DNA of 6,274 bases from an uncultured Actinomycetes bacterium (GCA_937862675.1 CALMEC010000274.1:1-6274), one strand, 5' to 3'. Counted from the stretch's first letter, positions 1 to 6,072 are shown. A program made the numbers and translations. The notes: generated by a model not told the origin, from the sequence alone.

Positions 1-235
1 AGGTCAAGGCGCGTTCGCGCGCGACCAGGCATTCGTCGAGCTCGCGGAAGAGTTCCAGGTCGATGTCCACGGCGAACACCCGTTCCAGGCCCCCCACGAA
101 CATGCGCCCGTCCTCCACGTAGCTGTAGAGACGATCGCATTCCGCCGCCAGGCACCCCGCCGGATGGACGACCTGCTCGCAGCGGACCGCGCACAGACGA
201 CAGGACGTGGCGGATGGCGGGGATTCCCTCAGCAC
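1..235 (-). CDS. Cys-rich small protein downstream of dnaE, C-terminus cut by window edge
   Basis: This minus-strand frame is open from GTG at 235 to the left edge and gives 78 residues with no stop. Cysteines at residues 12, 15, 19, 28 and 33 form a C-x2-C-x3-C-x8-C-x4-C cluster with a nearby His24 (context VVHPAGC), which suggests a zinc- or Fe-S-binding knuckle. It is followed by a Tyr/Val-rich segment (RLYSYVEDGRMFVGGLERVF) and an acidic stretch, DIDLELFRELDECL. I recall similar small proteins with a CRLC/HPAGC motif in actinobacterial genomes, but no function is known to me. GTG is the only in-frame start after the dnaE stop, because upstream codons run open to that stop without ATG, GTG or TTG. 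No well-spaced Shine-Dalgarno precedes it (GAGGGG lies about 14 nt away). A TACCCT hexamer sits 6 nt upstream, so a leaderless start is likely. It lies 81 nt after dnaE on the same strand. The coding call is fairly sure; the function is unknown. Confidence 0.75.
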   Translation of the reverse strand, partial: MLRESPPSATSCRLCAVRCEQVVHPAGCLAAECDRLYSYVEDGRMFVGGLERVFAVDIDLELFRELDECLVARERALT

Positions 236-247
236 GACATCAGGGTA
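236..247 (-). promoter_or_regulatory. Candidate -10 element for leaderless transcription of the Cys-rich gene
   Basis: On the minus strand TACCCT (247-242) fits the actinobacterial TANNNT -10 pattern. It is followed by GATGTC and then the GTG start at 235, which places the expected transcription start at or next to the start codon. No convincing -35 hexamer is visible 16-18 bp further upstream. This is inferred from pattern and spacing only. If right, the gene can be expressed separately from dnaE. Confidence 0.4.
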
Positions 248-265
248 GACCCCTCGGCGCCGTTG

Positions 266-298
266 CCGCCGTGCCCGCCCCTCTGAGGGACACGGCGG
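266..298 (-). terminator. Stem-loop after dnaE, possible U-less terminator or processing site
   Basis: CCGCCGTG (266-273) is the reverse complement of CACGGCGG (291-298). CCC at 274-276 can extend the stem with GGG at 287-289 if A290 is bulged, leaving a loop of about 10 nt. It begins about 18 nt past the dnaE stop codon and ends before the next gene. No T-run follows on the minus strand, so it is not a classical Rho-independent terminator. Strong U-less hairpins are proposed terminators in actinobacteria, but chance pairing in GC-rich DNA is also possible. Confidence 0.35.
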
Positions 299-306
299 GA
301 CACGGC
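287..306. repeat. Perfect 10-bp tandem repeat, two copies
   Basis: GGGACACGGC occurs at 287-296 and again, immediately adjoining and without mismatch, at 297-306. Both copies lie in the short gap after the dnaE stop. The first copy forms part of the right arm of the stem-loop at 266-298, and the second carries the same CACGGCG core and could compete to pair with the left arm. This may be a replication-slippage product; no function can be shown. Confidence 0.7.
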
Positions 307-316
307 GACCGATCCG

Positions 317-3300
317 TCACGCGGTGACCGCGTTCACCCCGAACATGCTCTTGAGCGATGCGACCAGGGTGGAATCCTCACTGTCCACGCGGAAGTCCTC
401 GCCGAACCGCAGCCGTCGCACCGGGCCGTCGGAGGTGCGCATCTCGAGGATCATCCGCGCATCGCCGCGATGGTCGCCGATCAGGCGTTTCAGGTCGTCG
501 AGGTGACGGTGGAGGAAACGATCGGCGTCGATACGGATGATGACGCGGTCCTCCTCTCCGCCCGGCTCCGGGACGAAGGGCAGGACGGACCGCGCGACGA
601 TCTTGGTCTCGCTCTCGGACTTCTGGTCGACACGACCCTCGATGATCACCAGGCCGTCCTCGCGGAGGAGTTCGCGGCACTCGCTGTAGACGGCCGCGAC
701 GACCACGACCTCCACGCTTCCCTGCAGGTCGTCCAGGCGGAGGAACATCATCTGGTCACCGGCGCGGTTGGTGATCGTCTTGGCCTGGCCGATGATGCCG
801 CCGACCTTGACCATCTCGCGGTCGTTGCGCTCGCCGAGTGCGCCGATCCCGCAGGTCACCGCCCGCGCCAGCTGGCGGCGGCAGTCCTTGAGCGGATGGC
901 TCGACACGTAGAGGCCGAGCGCCTCCTTCTCGGCGCGCAGGAGCTCGTCCTGGTCCATCTCCTCGTCGCTGATCGGCGGATCCACGCGGACCGACGAGGC
1001 CTCGTCCAGGAGGCCGAAGAGCGACTCCTGTCCCGAGGCGGCGTCGTTGCGCTGCCGGGTGGCGGCGCCGATCGCCTGCGGCAGCATCTCCAGCATGCCC
1101 CGCCGGGAACCGGTCGTCGCGTCGAACGCGCCCCCGCGGATGAGGCTCTCCAGCGCACGCTTGTTGACGGCGGCGGGATCGACCCGGTTGCAGAAGTCGA
1201 ACACCGAGGAGAACGGGCCCTCCTCCTCACGCGCCGCGACGATGCTGGCGACGGCGTTCTCGCCCACTCCCTTGACCGCGGAGAGCCCGAACCGGATCTC
1301 CCGTTCGCCGGTGACGGCGAAGTCGCTCTCGCTGAGGTTGACGTCGGGCGGCAGGACATCGAGACCCATCTCGTTGCACGCGGACACGTAGAACGGCACA
1401 CGGTCCTTGGTGTCCATGACGGACGAGAGCAGGGCGGCCATGTACTGAGCCGGGTAGTTCGCCTTGAGGAAGGCCGTGCGGTACGAGAGGAGCGCGTAGC
1501 AGGCGGCGTGGCTCTTGTTGAACGAGTAGTCGCCGGCCCGTTCGCACAGGTCCCAGAGGTCGCCCGCCACGCTGGCGTCCGTTCCCGACGCGATGCATCC
1601 CTGGACGAACTCGTCCTTGAGGGACGCCATGAGGTCCTTGTCCTTCTTCCCCACGGCCTTGCGGAGGTCGTCCGCGCGTGACGGGGAGAAGCCGGCGAGC
1701 TCGCGCGAGATCGCCATCAGCTGTTCCTGGTAGATGGCGACGCCGTACGTGGGACCGGTGATGGGCTGGAGGCGCGGGTCCGCGAAACGGACCTTGGAGG
1801 GGTCGCGCTTGTTGCGGGCGTACTCGGGGATGAAGGCCATCGGACCGGGCCGGTAGAGCGCCACGAGCGCGATCAGGTCGGCGAACTCGGTGGGACGCAC
1901 CTCGCGGAGGGCGTCGCGCATCCCGCTGGACTCGAACTGGAAGACGCCGAGCGCGTCGCCGCGGGCCAGCATCCGGTAGGTCTTGCCGTCGTCGAGCGGC
2001 ACCGTGTCGATGTCGAGGTCCTGGCCGAGGCCGGTGTTGATCAGGCGGACGCTGTCCTCGATGATGTCGAGGTTGCGGAGGCCCAGGAAGTCCATCTTGA
2101 GCAGGCCGAACGCCTCGACGTCGTGGTCCGGGACCTGCGTGATGACGTCGCCGGACTCGTCCCGCCGGACCGGCAGGTAGTCGGTGACCGCACCGGGTGC
2201 GATGACGACACCGGCGGCGTGGACGCCCTCGTTGCGGACCTGGCCCTCCAGCGGCTTGGCCGTGTCGATGATCTGCCGGGCGATCTCGTCGTTGTCGTAC
2301 GCCTGCTGCAGCTCCTGCCCCGGTTTGAGGGCGTCCTCCAGCTTGGCCCCGATGGGGCGCTCGGGCACGAGCTTCGCGATGCGGTCGACCTGGCCGTAGG
2401 TGAAGCCGAGCACGCGCCCCGCGTCACGCACCACCGCGCGCGCGAGCAGCTTTCCGAACGTGCCGATGCGGGCGACGGCGTCGCTCCCGTACTTCTCGGT
2501 CACGTAGCGCACCACGGCCTCACGTCCGCGCACCGAGAAGTCCGTGTCGATGTCGGGCATGCTCTTCCGCCCGGGGTTCAGGAAGCGCTCGAAGAGCAGG
2601 TCGTGCTCCAGCGGGTCCAGGTCCGTGATGCGCAGTGCGAACGCCACGAGCGATCCCGCGGCCGAGCCACGGCCGGGGCCGACGGCGACACCGTTGTCGC
2701 GCGCCCACCGGATGTAGTCCCACACGATCAGGAAGTACCCGGGGAAGCCCATCTCCTCGATGACCGACAGCTCGAACTGGAGGCGCTCCTCGGCGCCCTC
2801 CCGCCACTCGCCCGGGCGGTAGCGACGGTCGAGACCCTCCCGGCAGAGTTTCTCCAGGTACGAGTACTGCGTCTCGTTCTCGGGGACGGGGAACGTGGGC
2901 AGCCGCGGATCGCTGAGCGGCAGGACGAGCTCCTTGCACCGCTCGGCGATCTCGAGTGTGGCGGGGATGGCGTCCGGATAGTCGGGCAGCGAGGCCAGCA
3001 TCTGGTCCGCCGACTTGATGTAGTACTCCTTCGTGTCGAACCGGAACCGCTTGGGGTTCGACAGCACGTCGCGCGTCTGGATCGCGAGCAGCGCCTCGTG
3101 GGAGTCGGCGTCCTGGTGGCAGATGTAGTGGGCATCGCCGGTGGCGACCATCGTCTGCCCGGTGTCCTTCGCCAGTGTGGCGAGGTGCTTGTTGATGCGG
3201 GCCTGGCGCTCGATCCCGGAGTCCATCATCTCCAGGTAGACGTCCTCCGGTCCGAAGATCTGACTGAGGGTGTCGAGTTCCGTCCGCGCACCGGCGAGAT

Positions 3301-3757
3301 CGTCGTTCTCGAGGTGTGAGCAGATCGTCCCGGACAGGCATCCGGAGAGGACGATGATGCCCTCGTGGTACCGGGACATCAGTTCGTGGTCGATGCGCGG
3401 CTTGCGGTGGTATCCCTCCAGGAAGCCGGCGGAGCAGAGCTTGATGAGGTTGTAGTACCCCTCCGTGGTGGAGGCCAGGAGCGTGAGGTGGTTGCGGTTC
3501 TCCCGCGGCGGGCGCTGCGTGTGGTCCGGGACCACGTACGCCTCCAGGCCGACGATCGGGGTGATGCCGCGCTTGGTGGCCTGCTTGTAGAGGTCGACGG
3601 CACCGCTCATGACCCCGTGGTCGGTGAGCGCCACGGCGGTCTGGCCGAGCTCCTCCACGCGATCGAGGAGCCGCGGGATCCGGCACGCACCGTCCAGGAT
3701 GGAGTAGTCGGAGTGCACGTGAAGGTGCGCAAACCCCCCGTTCGCGGTCACCGACAT
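317..3757 (-). CDS. dnaE: DNA polymerase III alpha subunit, replicative DnaE1 type
   Basis: Catalytic subunit of the chromosomal replicase (family C polymerase), 1146 aa, normal for the family. The N-terminal PHP domain (about 9-280) opens with HLHVHSDYS and keeps its metal ligands: H13, H15, D22, H47, E72, H90, C140, D208 and H210 by alignment from memory. E. coli DnaE has lost several of these, whereas actinobacterial enzymes with an intact PHP domain proofread through it. The palm has GPGRGS (360-365), PDIDTDF with D402 and D404, and the third aspartate D556 in LLKMDF. Fingers follow, with YRPGPM (635-640) and KSHAACYALLSYRT (from 748). Then come helix-hairpin-helix sequence (about 821-845), a clamp-binding QESLF (910-914), an OB fold (about 983-1062) and a C-terminal tail. 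The clamp motif and full length argue against the mutagenic DnaE2/ImuC type. ATG at 3757 is preferred because GGGGGG ends 9 nt upstream; ATG at 3766 would abut that run directly. It is transcribed away from the membrane-protein gene. Confidence 0.98.
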   Translation of the reverse strand: MSVTANGGFAHLHVHSDYSILDGACRIPRLLDRVEELGQTAVALTDHGVMSGAVDLYKQATKRGITPIVGLEAYVVPDHTQRPPRENRNHLTLLASTTEGYYNLIKLCSAGFLEGYHRKPRIDHELMSRYHEGIIVLSGCLSGTICSHLENDDLAGARTELDTLSQIFGPEDVYLEMMDSGIERQARINKHLATLAKDTGQTMVATGDAHYICHQDADSHEALLAIQTRDVLSNPKRFRFDTKEYYIKSADQMLASLPDYPDAIPATLEIAERCKELVLPLSDPRLPTFPVPENETQYSYLEKLCREGLDRRYRPGEWREGAEERLQFELSVIEEMGFPGYFLIVWDYIRWARDNGVAVGPGRGSAAGSLVAFALRITDLDPLEHDLLFERFLNPGRKSMPDIDTDFSVRGREAVVRYVTEKYGSDAVARIGTFGKLLARAVVRDAGRVLGFTYGQVDRIAKLVPERPIGAKLEDALKPGQELQQAYDNDEIARQIIDTAKPLEGQVRNEGVHAAGVVIAPGAVTDYLPVRRDESGDVITQVPDHDVEAFGLLKMDFLGLRNLDIIEDSVRLINTGLGQDLDIDTVPLDDGKTYRMLARGDALGVFQFESSGMRDALREVRPTEFADLIALVALYRPGPMAFIPEYARNKRDPSKVRFADPRLQPITGPTYGVAIYQEQLMAISRELAGFSPSRADDLRKAVGKKDKDLMASLKDEFVQGCIASGTDASVAGDLWDLCERAGDYSFNKSHAACYALLSYRTAFLKANYPAQYMAALLSSVMDTKDRVPFYVSACNEMGLDVLPPDVNLSESDFAVTGEREIRFGLSAVKGVGENAVASIVAAREEEGPFSSVFDFCNRVDPAAVNKRALESLIRGGAFDATTGSRRGMLEMLPQAIGAATRQRNDAASGQESLFGLLDEASSVRVDPPISDEEMDQDELLRAEKEALGLYVSSHPLKDCRRQLARAVTCGIGALGERNDREMVKVGGIIGQAKTITNRAGDQMMFLRLDDLQGSVEVVVVAAVYSECRELLREDGLVIIEGRVDQKSESETKIVARSVLPFVPEPGGEEDRVIIRIDADRFLHRHLDDLKRLIGDHRGDARMILEMRTSDGPVRRLRFGEDFRVDSEDSTLVASLKSMFGVNAVTA

Positions 3758-3766
3758 CCCCTGCAT

Positions 3767-3772
3767 CCCCCC
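3767..3772 (-). promoter_or_regulatory. Ribosome binding site deciding the dnaE start
   Basis: On the minus strand a GGGGGG run (3772-3767) lies 9 nt before ATG 3757, a usable Shine-Dalgarno distance. It lies 0 nt before the alternative ATG 3766. The next purine-rich candidate, GGAG at 3787-3784, is 17 nt from ATG 3766, which is too far. This favours the shorter protein by three residues. Confidence 0.5.
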
Positions 3773-3792
3773 GGTCGAATCATCTCCGGGGG

Positions 3793-3821
3793 AGGCTAGC
3801 CGTCACCCCGGACGTGGGCAA
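3793..3821 (-). promoter_or_regulatory. dnaE: Candidate sigma-A-type promoter for dnaE
   Basis: On the minus strand TTGCCC (3821-3816) and TAGCCT (3798-3793) are separated by exactly 17 bp. They match 4 of 6 positions of TTGACA, and TAGCCT fits TANNNT. The expected transcription start near 3786 would leave a leader of about 29 nt containing the GGGGGG ribosome binding site before ATG 3757. TAGCCT is the only TANNNT hexamer I found in the proximal upstream region. Start mapping would settle it. Confidence 0.5.
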
Positions 3822-3855
3822 CCGGCCGCAGGCCCTCCACGCGGCCGGGGTGACG
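3801..3855. repeat. 11-bp perfect inverted repeat spanning the dnaE promoter
   Basis: CGTCACCCCGG (3801-3811) is the exact reverse complement of CCGGGGTGACG (3845-3855), with 33 bp between. CGTGG (3813-3817) and CCACG (3837-3841) form a second nested pair. The left arm lies inside the spacer of the candidate dnaE promoter and the right arm lies upstream of its -35. The arms are about 44 bp apart centre to centre, close to four helical turns. This would suit a protein binding both arms; if the real promoter is further upstream it would instead be a leader hairpin. Confidence 0.6.
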
Positions 3856-3874
3856 CACGGAGCGCACGCATGAC

Positions 3875-3908
3875 GGCGGCGGCGATCCGGCCGGATCGCG
3901 CCGCCGCC
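3875..3908. repeat. Strong stem with an 18-bp perfect palindrome
   Basis: GCGATCCGGCCGGATCGC at 3882-3899 is a perfect palindrome. GGCGGCG (3875-3881) and CGCCGCC (3902-3908) extend it by seven more pairs with a two-base bulge at 3900-3901. It lies about 120 bp upstream of the dnaE start and 190 bp upstream of the membrane-protein gene. No T-run lies on either side. It could be an operator, or a barrier to antisense transcripts from the cassette on the right. The function is not shown. Confidence 0.55.
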
Positions 3909-4047
3909 GGAACAGCAGCCCCACCGGGTGCTGTGGCGCCGCCGGACCTCCGTGGCGGCCGCTCCGCACCGGGCCGCAGTGACCGGTTCCCCCCGGACAT
4001 CCGGCACCGGCGGGACTCGAGAAACAACGGTCTCCGGCCGATACAGC

Positions 4048-4071
4048 CGACAACGTGTCGTTTGCGACACG
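4048..4071. promoter_or_regulatory. Overlapping dyads upstream of the membrane-protein gene, possible operator
   Basis: Three alternating half-sites follow each other: CGACA (4048-4052), TGTCG (4056-4060) and CGACA (4065-4069). The first two form a dyad with a 3-bp spacer. The last two extend to CGTGTCG-TTTG-CGACACG, a 7-bp perfect dyad with a 4-bp spacer. The cluster ends 26 bp before the GTG start at 4098, where a repressor or activator site would be expected. No cognate regulator is visible in the window, and I do not recognise the motif as a known operator. Confidence 0.35.
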
Positions 4072-4084
4072 ACCACCATTCGCC

Positions 4085-4090
4085 GTGAGG
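4085..4090 (+). promoter_or_regulatory. Ribosome binding site of the membrane-protein gene
   Basis: GTGAGG at 4085-4090, with core GAGG, lies 7 nt before the GTG start at 4098. It supports that GTG over any internal start. Confidence 0.6.
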
Positions 4091-4097
4091 TCGTCCC

Positions 4098-4493
4098 GTG
4101 GACAACGTCTCGTCTTTTCTTGCGGAACTCCAACCAGCAGCCGTCATCGCCGTCGTCGTCGCCGTGGTCAGCCTGATCGCGAGCCGAACGTACCCGTCGT
4201 TGGGTCCGTGGGCGGCCCTGCTCAGCATCGTCGGCGTCGCGGCGTACGTCGGCACGCAGATCAACGACGTTCAGAACCGGCCGCAGCTGCTGCTCTTCGT
4301 CGCGCTCGGCGGAGCGGTGCTCGCCGTGGTGGCCGGGATCCGGCTCCTGGAGGCCATCCGCGCGAACTCGGCCCACGACCACACCGTGGGCTACGTGTTC
4401 CACACACTGGTCGCGATCGCCGGCCTGTGGATGTCCGTCGCCCTCATCCGCTTCGAGGACATGGCGGCGGTGGCGGCGATCCTCCTCAGGTAG
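4098..4493 (+). CDS. Small four-helix integral membrane protein, unrecognised
   Basis: A 131-aa protein starting at GTG with a good ribosome binding site 7 nt upstream. The family is not recognised. Hydrophobic segments lie at about residues 12-28, 34-52, 63-84 and 98-117, with a short hydrophobic end at 122-130. Short polar loops separate them (QINDVQNRPQ at about 54-63, EAIRANSAHDHT at about 85-96). No signal peptide cleavage site, catalytic motif or cysteine is visible. Basic residues at 30, 82 and 88 could set topology, but the pattern is weak. It is divergent from dnaE. Its last 8 nt overlap the end of the convergent 213-aa gene, so there is no room for a shared terminator between them. 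The coding call rests on the hydrophobic pattern, GC-ending codons and the ribosome binding site; the opposite-strand frames here are low complexity. The function is unknown. Confidence 0.82.
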   Translation: MDNVSSFLAELQPAAVIAVVVAVVSLIASRTYPSLGPWAALLSIVGVAAYVGTQINDVQNRPQLLLFVALGGAVLAVVAGIRLLEAIRANSAHDHTVGYVFHTLVAIAGLWMSVALIRFEDMAAVAAILLR

Positions 4494-5127
4494 GCCGGTC
4501 GGCCGCCTTCGCGAGCAGCACTCCCCAGTCACCGCCGACCGCGAGGAGCGTTCCGTCGTCGGTCCACGCCGCGCACGCGGCCCCGCCGATGAAGCGGACC
4601 AGCGCCCGGTCCGACGTCCGGAGGAACGCGAGACCGAACAGCCGCCCCTCCTTGAGGGGTGCGGCCACCAGCCGGCCGCCGGGGGCGATGACCTCGCCGG
4701 GGACGGGCTCGCCGAGCGCGCCGGGGGGATACGGGACTGAGCGGTCCGCCGCCGGATCCGTGTCGGGGTACTCGTGGGGTCCCGGATCGAGGTCGGGCAC
4801 GGAGTAGCGACGGATGACGCGGGGGGCCACACCGCGGAGCACCGTGCCGTCCTCCTCGAAGTAGAGACGGCGCGCGCCCTCGCGGGTGGACGAGACGAGC
4901 TGGATCAGTCCGGCTCCGACGGTTTCGAGCGACGCGTCGAGGCCCGGGTGTTCGATCGGGACGTTGGGCAGGACGTCCGAGAGGAGGCCGGCAGAGGTTG
5001 CGCGCCGCCGGTGGCCGCCGCGCCCCATGATCCGGGCGCCCTGCGCCTCGCGGACGAAGGAGACGATCGACCATGCACCGGGGTCGTCGACCAGCAGGTC
5101 GTCCCCGATCGGGCGGTTGGTGGTCAT
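4486..5127 (-). CDS. 213-aa protein with a propeller-like C-terminus, paralogous to its upstream neighbour
   Basis: Last gene of the minus-strand cassette, 213 aa, with no signal peptide or membrane segment, so probably cytoplasmic. Residues 1-90 (containing DDPGAWSIVSFVREAQGARI) match nothing I recognise. Residues about 144-205 align with residues 245-306 of the WD40-like protein encoded just upstream. Both have a G-x-V start, then GGAACAAW here against GAAAVAF there, and finish in VGGDWG (197-202 here, 298-303 there) plus a hydrophobic strand. Part of a beta-propeller is therefore likely, but 213 aa is short for a complete one. ATG at 5127 directly follows the upstream stop (TGAATG), with GAGAGGAG 6 nt before it, so the start is secure and translation is probably coupled. 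Its end overlaps the convergent membrane-protein gene by 8 nt. It could be a partner subunit or a diverged duplicate of its neighbour. Confidence 0.82.
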   Translation of the reverse strand: MTTNRPIGDDLLVDDPGAWSIVSFVREAQGARIMGRGGHRRRATSAGLLSDVLPNVPIEHPGLDASLETVGAGLIQLVSSTREGARRLYFEEDGTVLRGVAPRVIRRYSVPDLDPGPHEYPDTDPAADRSVPYPPGALGEPVPGEVIAPGGRLVAAPLKEGRLFGLAFLRTSDRALVRFIGGAACAAWTDDGTLLAVGGDWGVLLAKAADRPT

Positions 5128-6072
5128 TCAGATCTCCTCTCGTGATGGTTCAAGCAGGATGAGCCCCCAGTCCCCGCCGACGACGAGCCCGTCGCCGGAG
5201 CCGAAGGCGACAGCGGCCGCACCGCGGATGCTCCGGATGACGACACCGGTGGCGGCGTCGACGACATGCGCCACGGGGGTCGCACCGTCCGTCCCGCAGA
5301 GGGCCGCCCGCGACCCCGAGGCGCGCAGCGCGACCGAGCCGACGTGGTCGAGCGTGGTGTTCCACTGCCCGCCCTCCGAGCCCGTGGCGGTGTCCCAGAG
5401 ACGCAGCGTGCCGTCCTCGTGACGTGTCCGCGCCCGCGGCGCATCCCCCGCCGGGACGAGACCGACGACCGGGGAACCGTCCCGCGGCTCGCCGAGGCCG
5501 GCGCCGTACGCGACGACCACCGACCCGTCGGAGGCGAACGCCACCGGACCGGGAGACGCCGCGGTCTCGACCTGCTGCGTGGACGAACCGGGGATCTCGA
5601 CCTCGAAGAGCGCCCCCTCGTGGACGACGGCCAGCCGGCGGCCGTCGCCGCGGATGGCGATCGGCCCGGGGCCGAGGTCGGAGGCCAGGTCACCCATGCT
5701 GGGCAGGACGACCGCACGCCACCCCGTGTCGTCCCGCAGCAGCGCGGCATTGGCGCCCGTCGCGCCCCGCACGTCGCAGAGCCCCGGGGGGCGGCGGTCG
5801 AAGAGCTCGGTGAGGTCCGGGAGCCGGAACGTGCGTGCCACGCCGGGCGCCGCGGTCACGAGCACCGCGCCCCCGTTGACCACGGCGGCGCGATGGACGG
5901 CGTGCGCGGTCCCCCGTGTGGGACGCAGCGTGTGCTCGTCCGGGCGGACGTCACCCGACGGAGCCGCCGTGGGCGCCAGGCCGAGCCCGCGTGACGAGCG
6001 GGTCACCTCGGCCCACGGACCGGGATCCGTGGGATCGATCCGCAGCATCTGCGGGGGAGCGGCACGTCTCAT
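5128..6072 (-). CDS. WD40/beta-propeller-like repeat protein
   Basis: A 314-aa protein. The clearest WD-type repeat is HEDGTLRLWDTATG (218-231), followed by SVALRASGSRAALCGTDG (246-263) and VVDAATGVVIR (270-280). Weaker blade-like units, each an x-A-x-x-x-D/G-G-x-x-L/V-V-V strand pattern, occur at about 60-95, 137-160 and 176-190, so perhaps four or five blades are present. The fold is a protein-binding scaffold in known families; no catalytic residues are evident. There is no signal peptide or membrane helix, so it is probably cytoplasmic. ATG at 6072 is chosen because GGAGGAG lies 9 nt upstream and the start overlaps the preceding stop as ATGA. A longer in-frame reading to 6225 is Arg/His/Pro-rich, out of frame with the upstream gene's good codons, and spurious. 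The C-terminal 60 residues are duplicated in the next gene. Function and partner are unknown. Confidence 0.85.
   Translation of the reverse strand: MRRAAPPQMLRIDPTDPGPWAEVTRSSRGLGLAPTAAPSGDVRPDEHTLRPTRGTAHAVHRAAVVNGGAVLVTAAPGVARTFRLPDLTELFDRRPPGLCDVRGATGANAALLRDDTGWRAVVLPSMGDLASDLGPGPIAIRGDGRRLAVVHEGALFEVEIPGSSTQQVETAASPGPVAFASDGSVVVAYGAGLGEPRDGSPVVGLVPAGDAPRARTRHEDGTLRLWDTATGSEGGQWNTTLDHVGSVALRASGSRAALCGTDGATPVAHVVDAATGVVIRSIRGAAAVAFGSGDGLVVGGDWGLILLEPSREEI
5134..5141 (-). promoter_or_regulatory. Strong ribosome binding site of the 213-aa gene
   Basis: GAGAGGAG (5141-5134) lies within the last codons of the WD40-like gene, 6 nt before ATG 5127. It would be exposed by ribosomes finishing the upstream gene, which supports translational coupling. 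Confidence 0.8.

Larger units (their letters stand above)
3758..4097. other. Divergent intergenic region between dnaE and the membrane-protein gene
   Basis: About 340 bp with no credible gene. The open frames here give Arg/Pro/Ala-rich, low-complexity products without ribosome binding sites. The region contains the candidate dnaE promoter and several dyads. These are an 11-bp inverted repeat (3801-3811 with 3845-3855), an 18-bp perfect palindrome inside a longer stem (3875-3908), ACAGCA/TGCTGT (3912-3917 with 3929-3934), GCCGCC/GGCGGC (3938-3943 with 3954-3959), CCGGA/TCCGG (3993-3997 with 4000-4004) and the CGACA/TGTCG cluster (4048-4071). Some will be chance in such GC-rich sequence. Confidence 0.75.

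Noticed and set aside
470..1681. Long plus-strand open frame (403 codons) opposite dnaE
   Set aside because: It lies wholly antisense to the conserved C-terminal half of dnaE and mirrors its GC-ending codons. It has no recognisable domain or ribosome binding site.
2123..3319. Long plus-strand open frame (398 codons) opposite dnaE
   Set aside because: It is a shadow of the PHP and palm region of dnaE, and its composition (Val/Asp/Arg/Leu-rich) is typical of antisense high-GC frames.
3758..3766. ATG 3766 as the dnaE start
   Set aside because: The GGGGGG run would abut this ATG with no spacer, and the next purine run is 17 nt away. ATG 3757 has a proper spacing. The difference is only three residues.
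3870..4088. 72-codon plus-strand frame in the intergenic region
   Set aside because: Arg/Pro-rich, no ribosome binding site, crosses several palindromes, and shows no codon bias.
3758..4097. SOS (LexA-type) operator near dnaE
   Set aside because: I looked for a TCGAAC-N4-GTTCGA-like dyad and saw none. The CGACA/TGTCG dyads do not match it.
3780..4832. Minus-strand open frame of 350 codons across the intergenic region and membrane-protein gene
   Set aside because: Arg/Pro/Ser-rich low-complexity product that overlaps three better-supported elements and would run to the dnaE start. The plus-strand membrane protein has a ribosome binding site and a coherent hydrophobic pattern.
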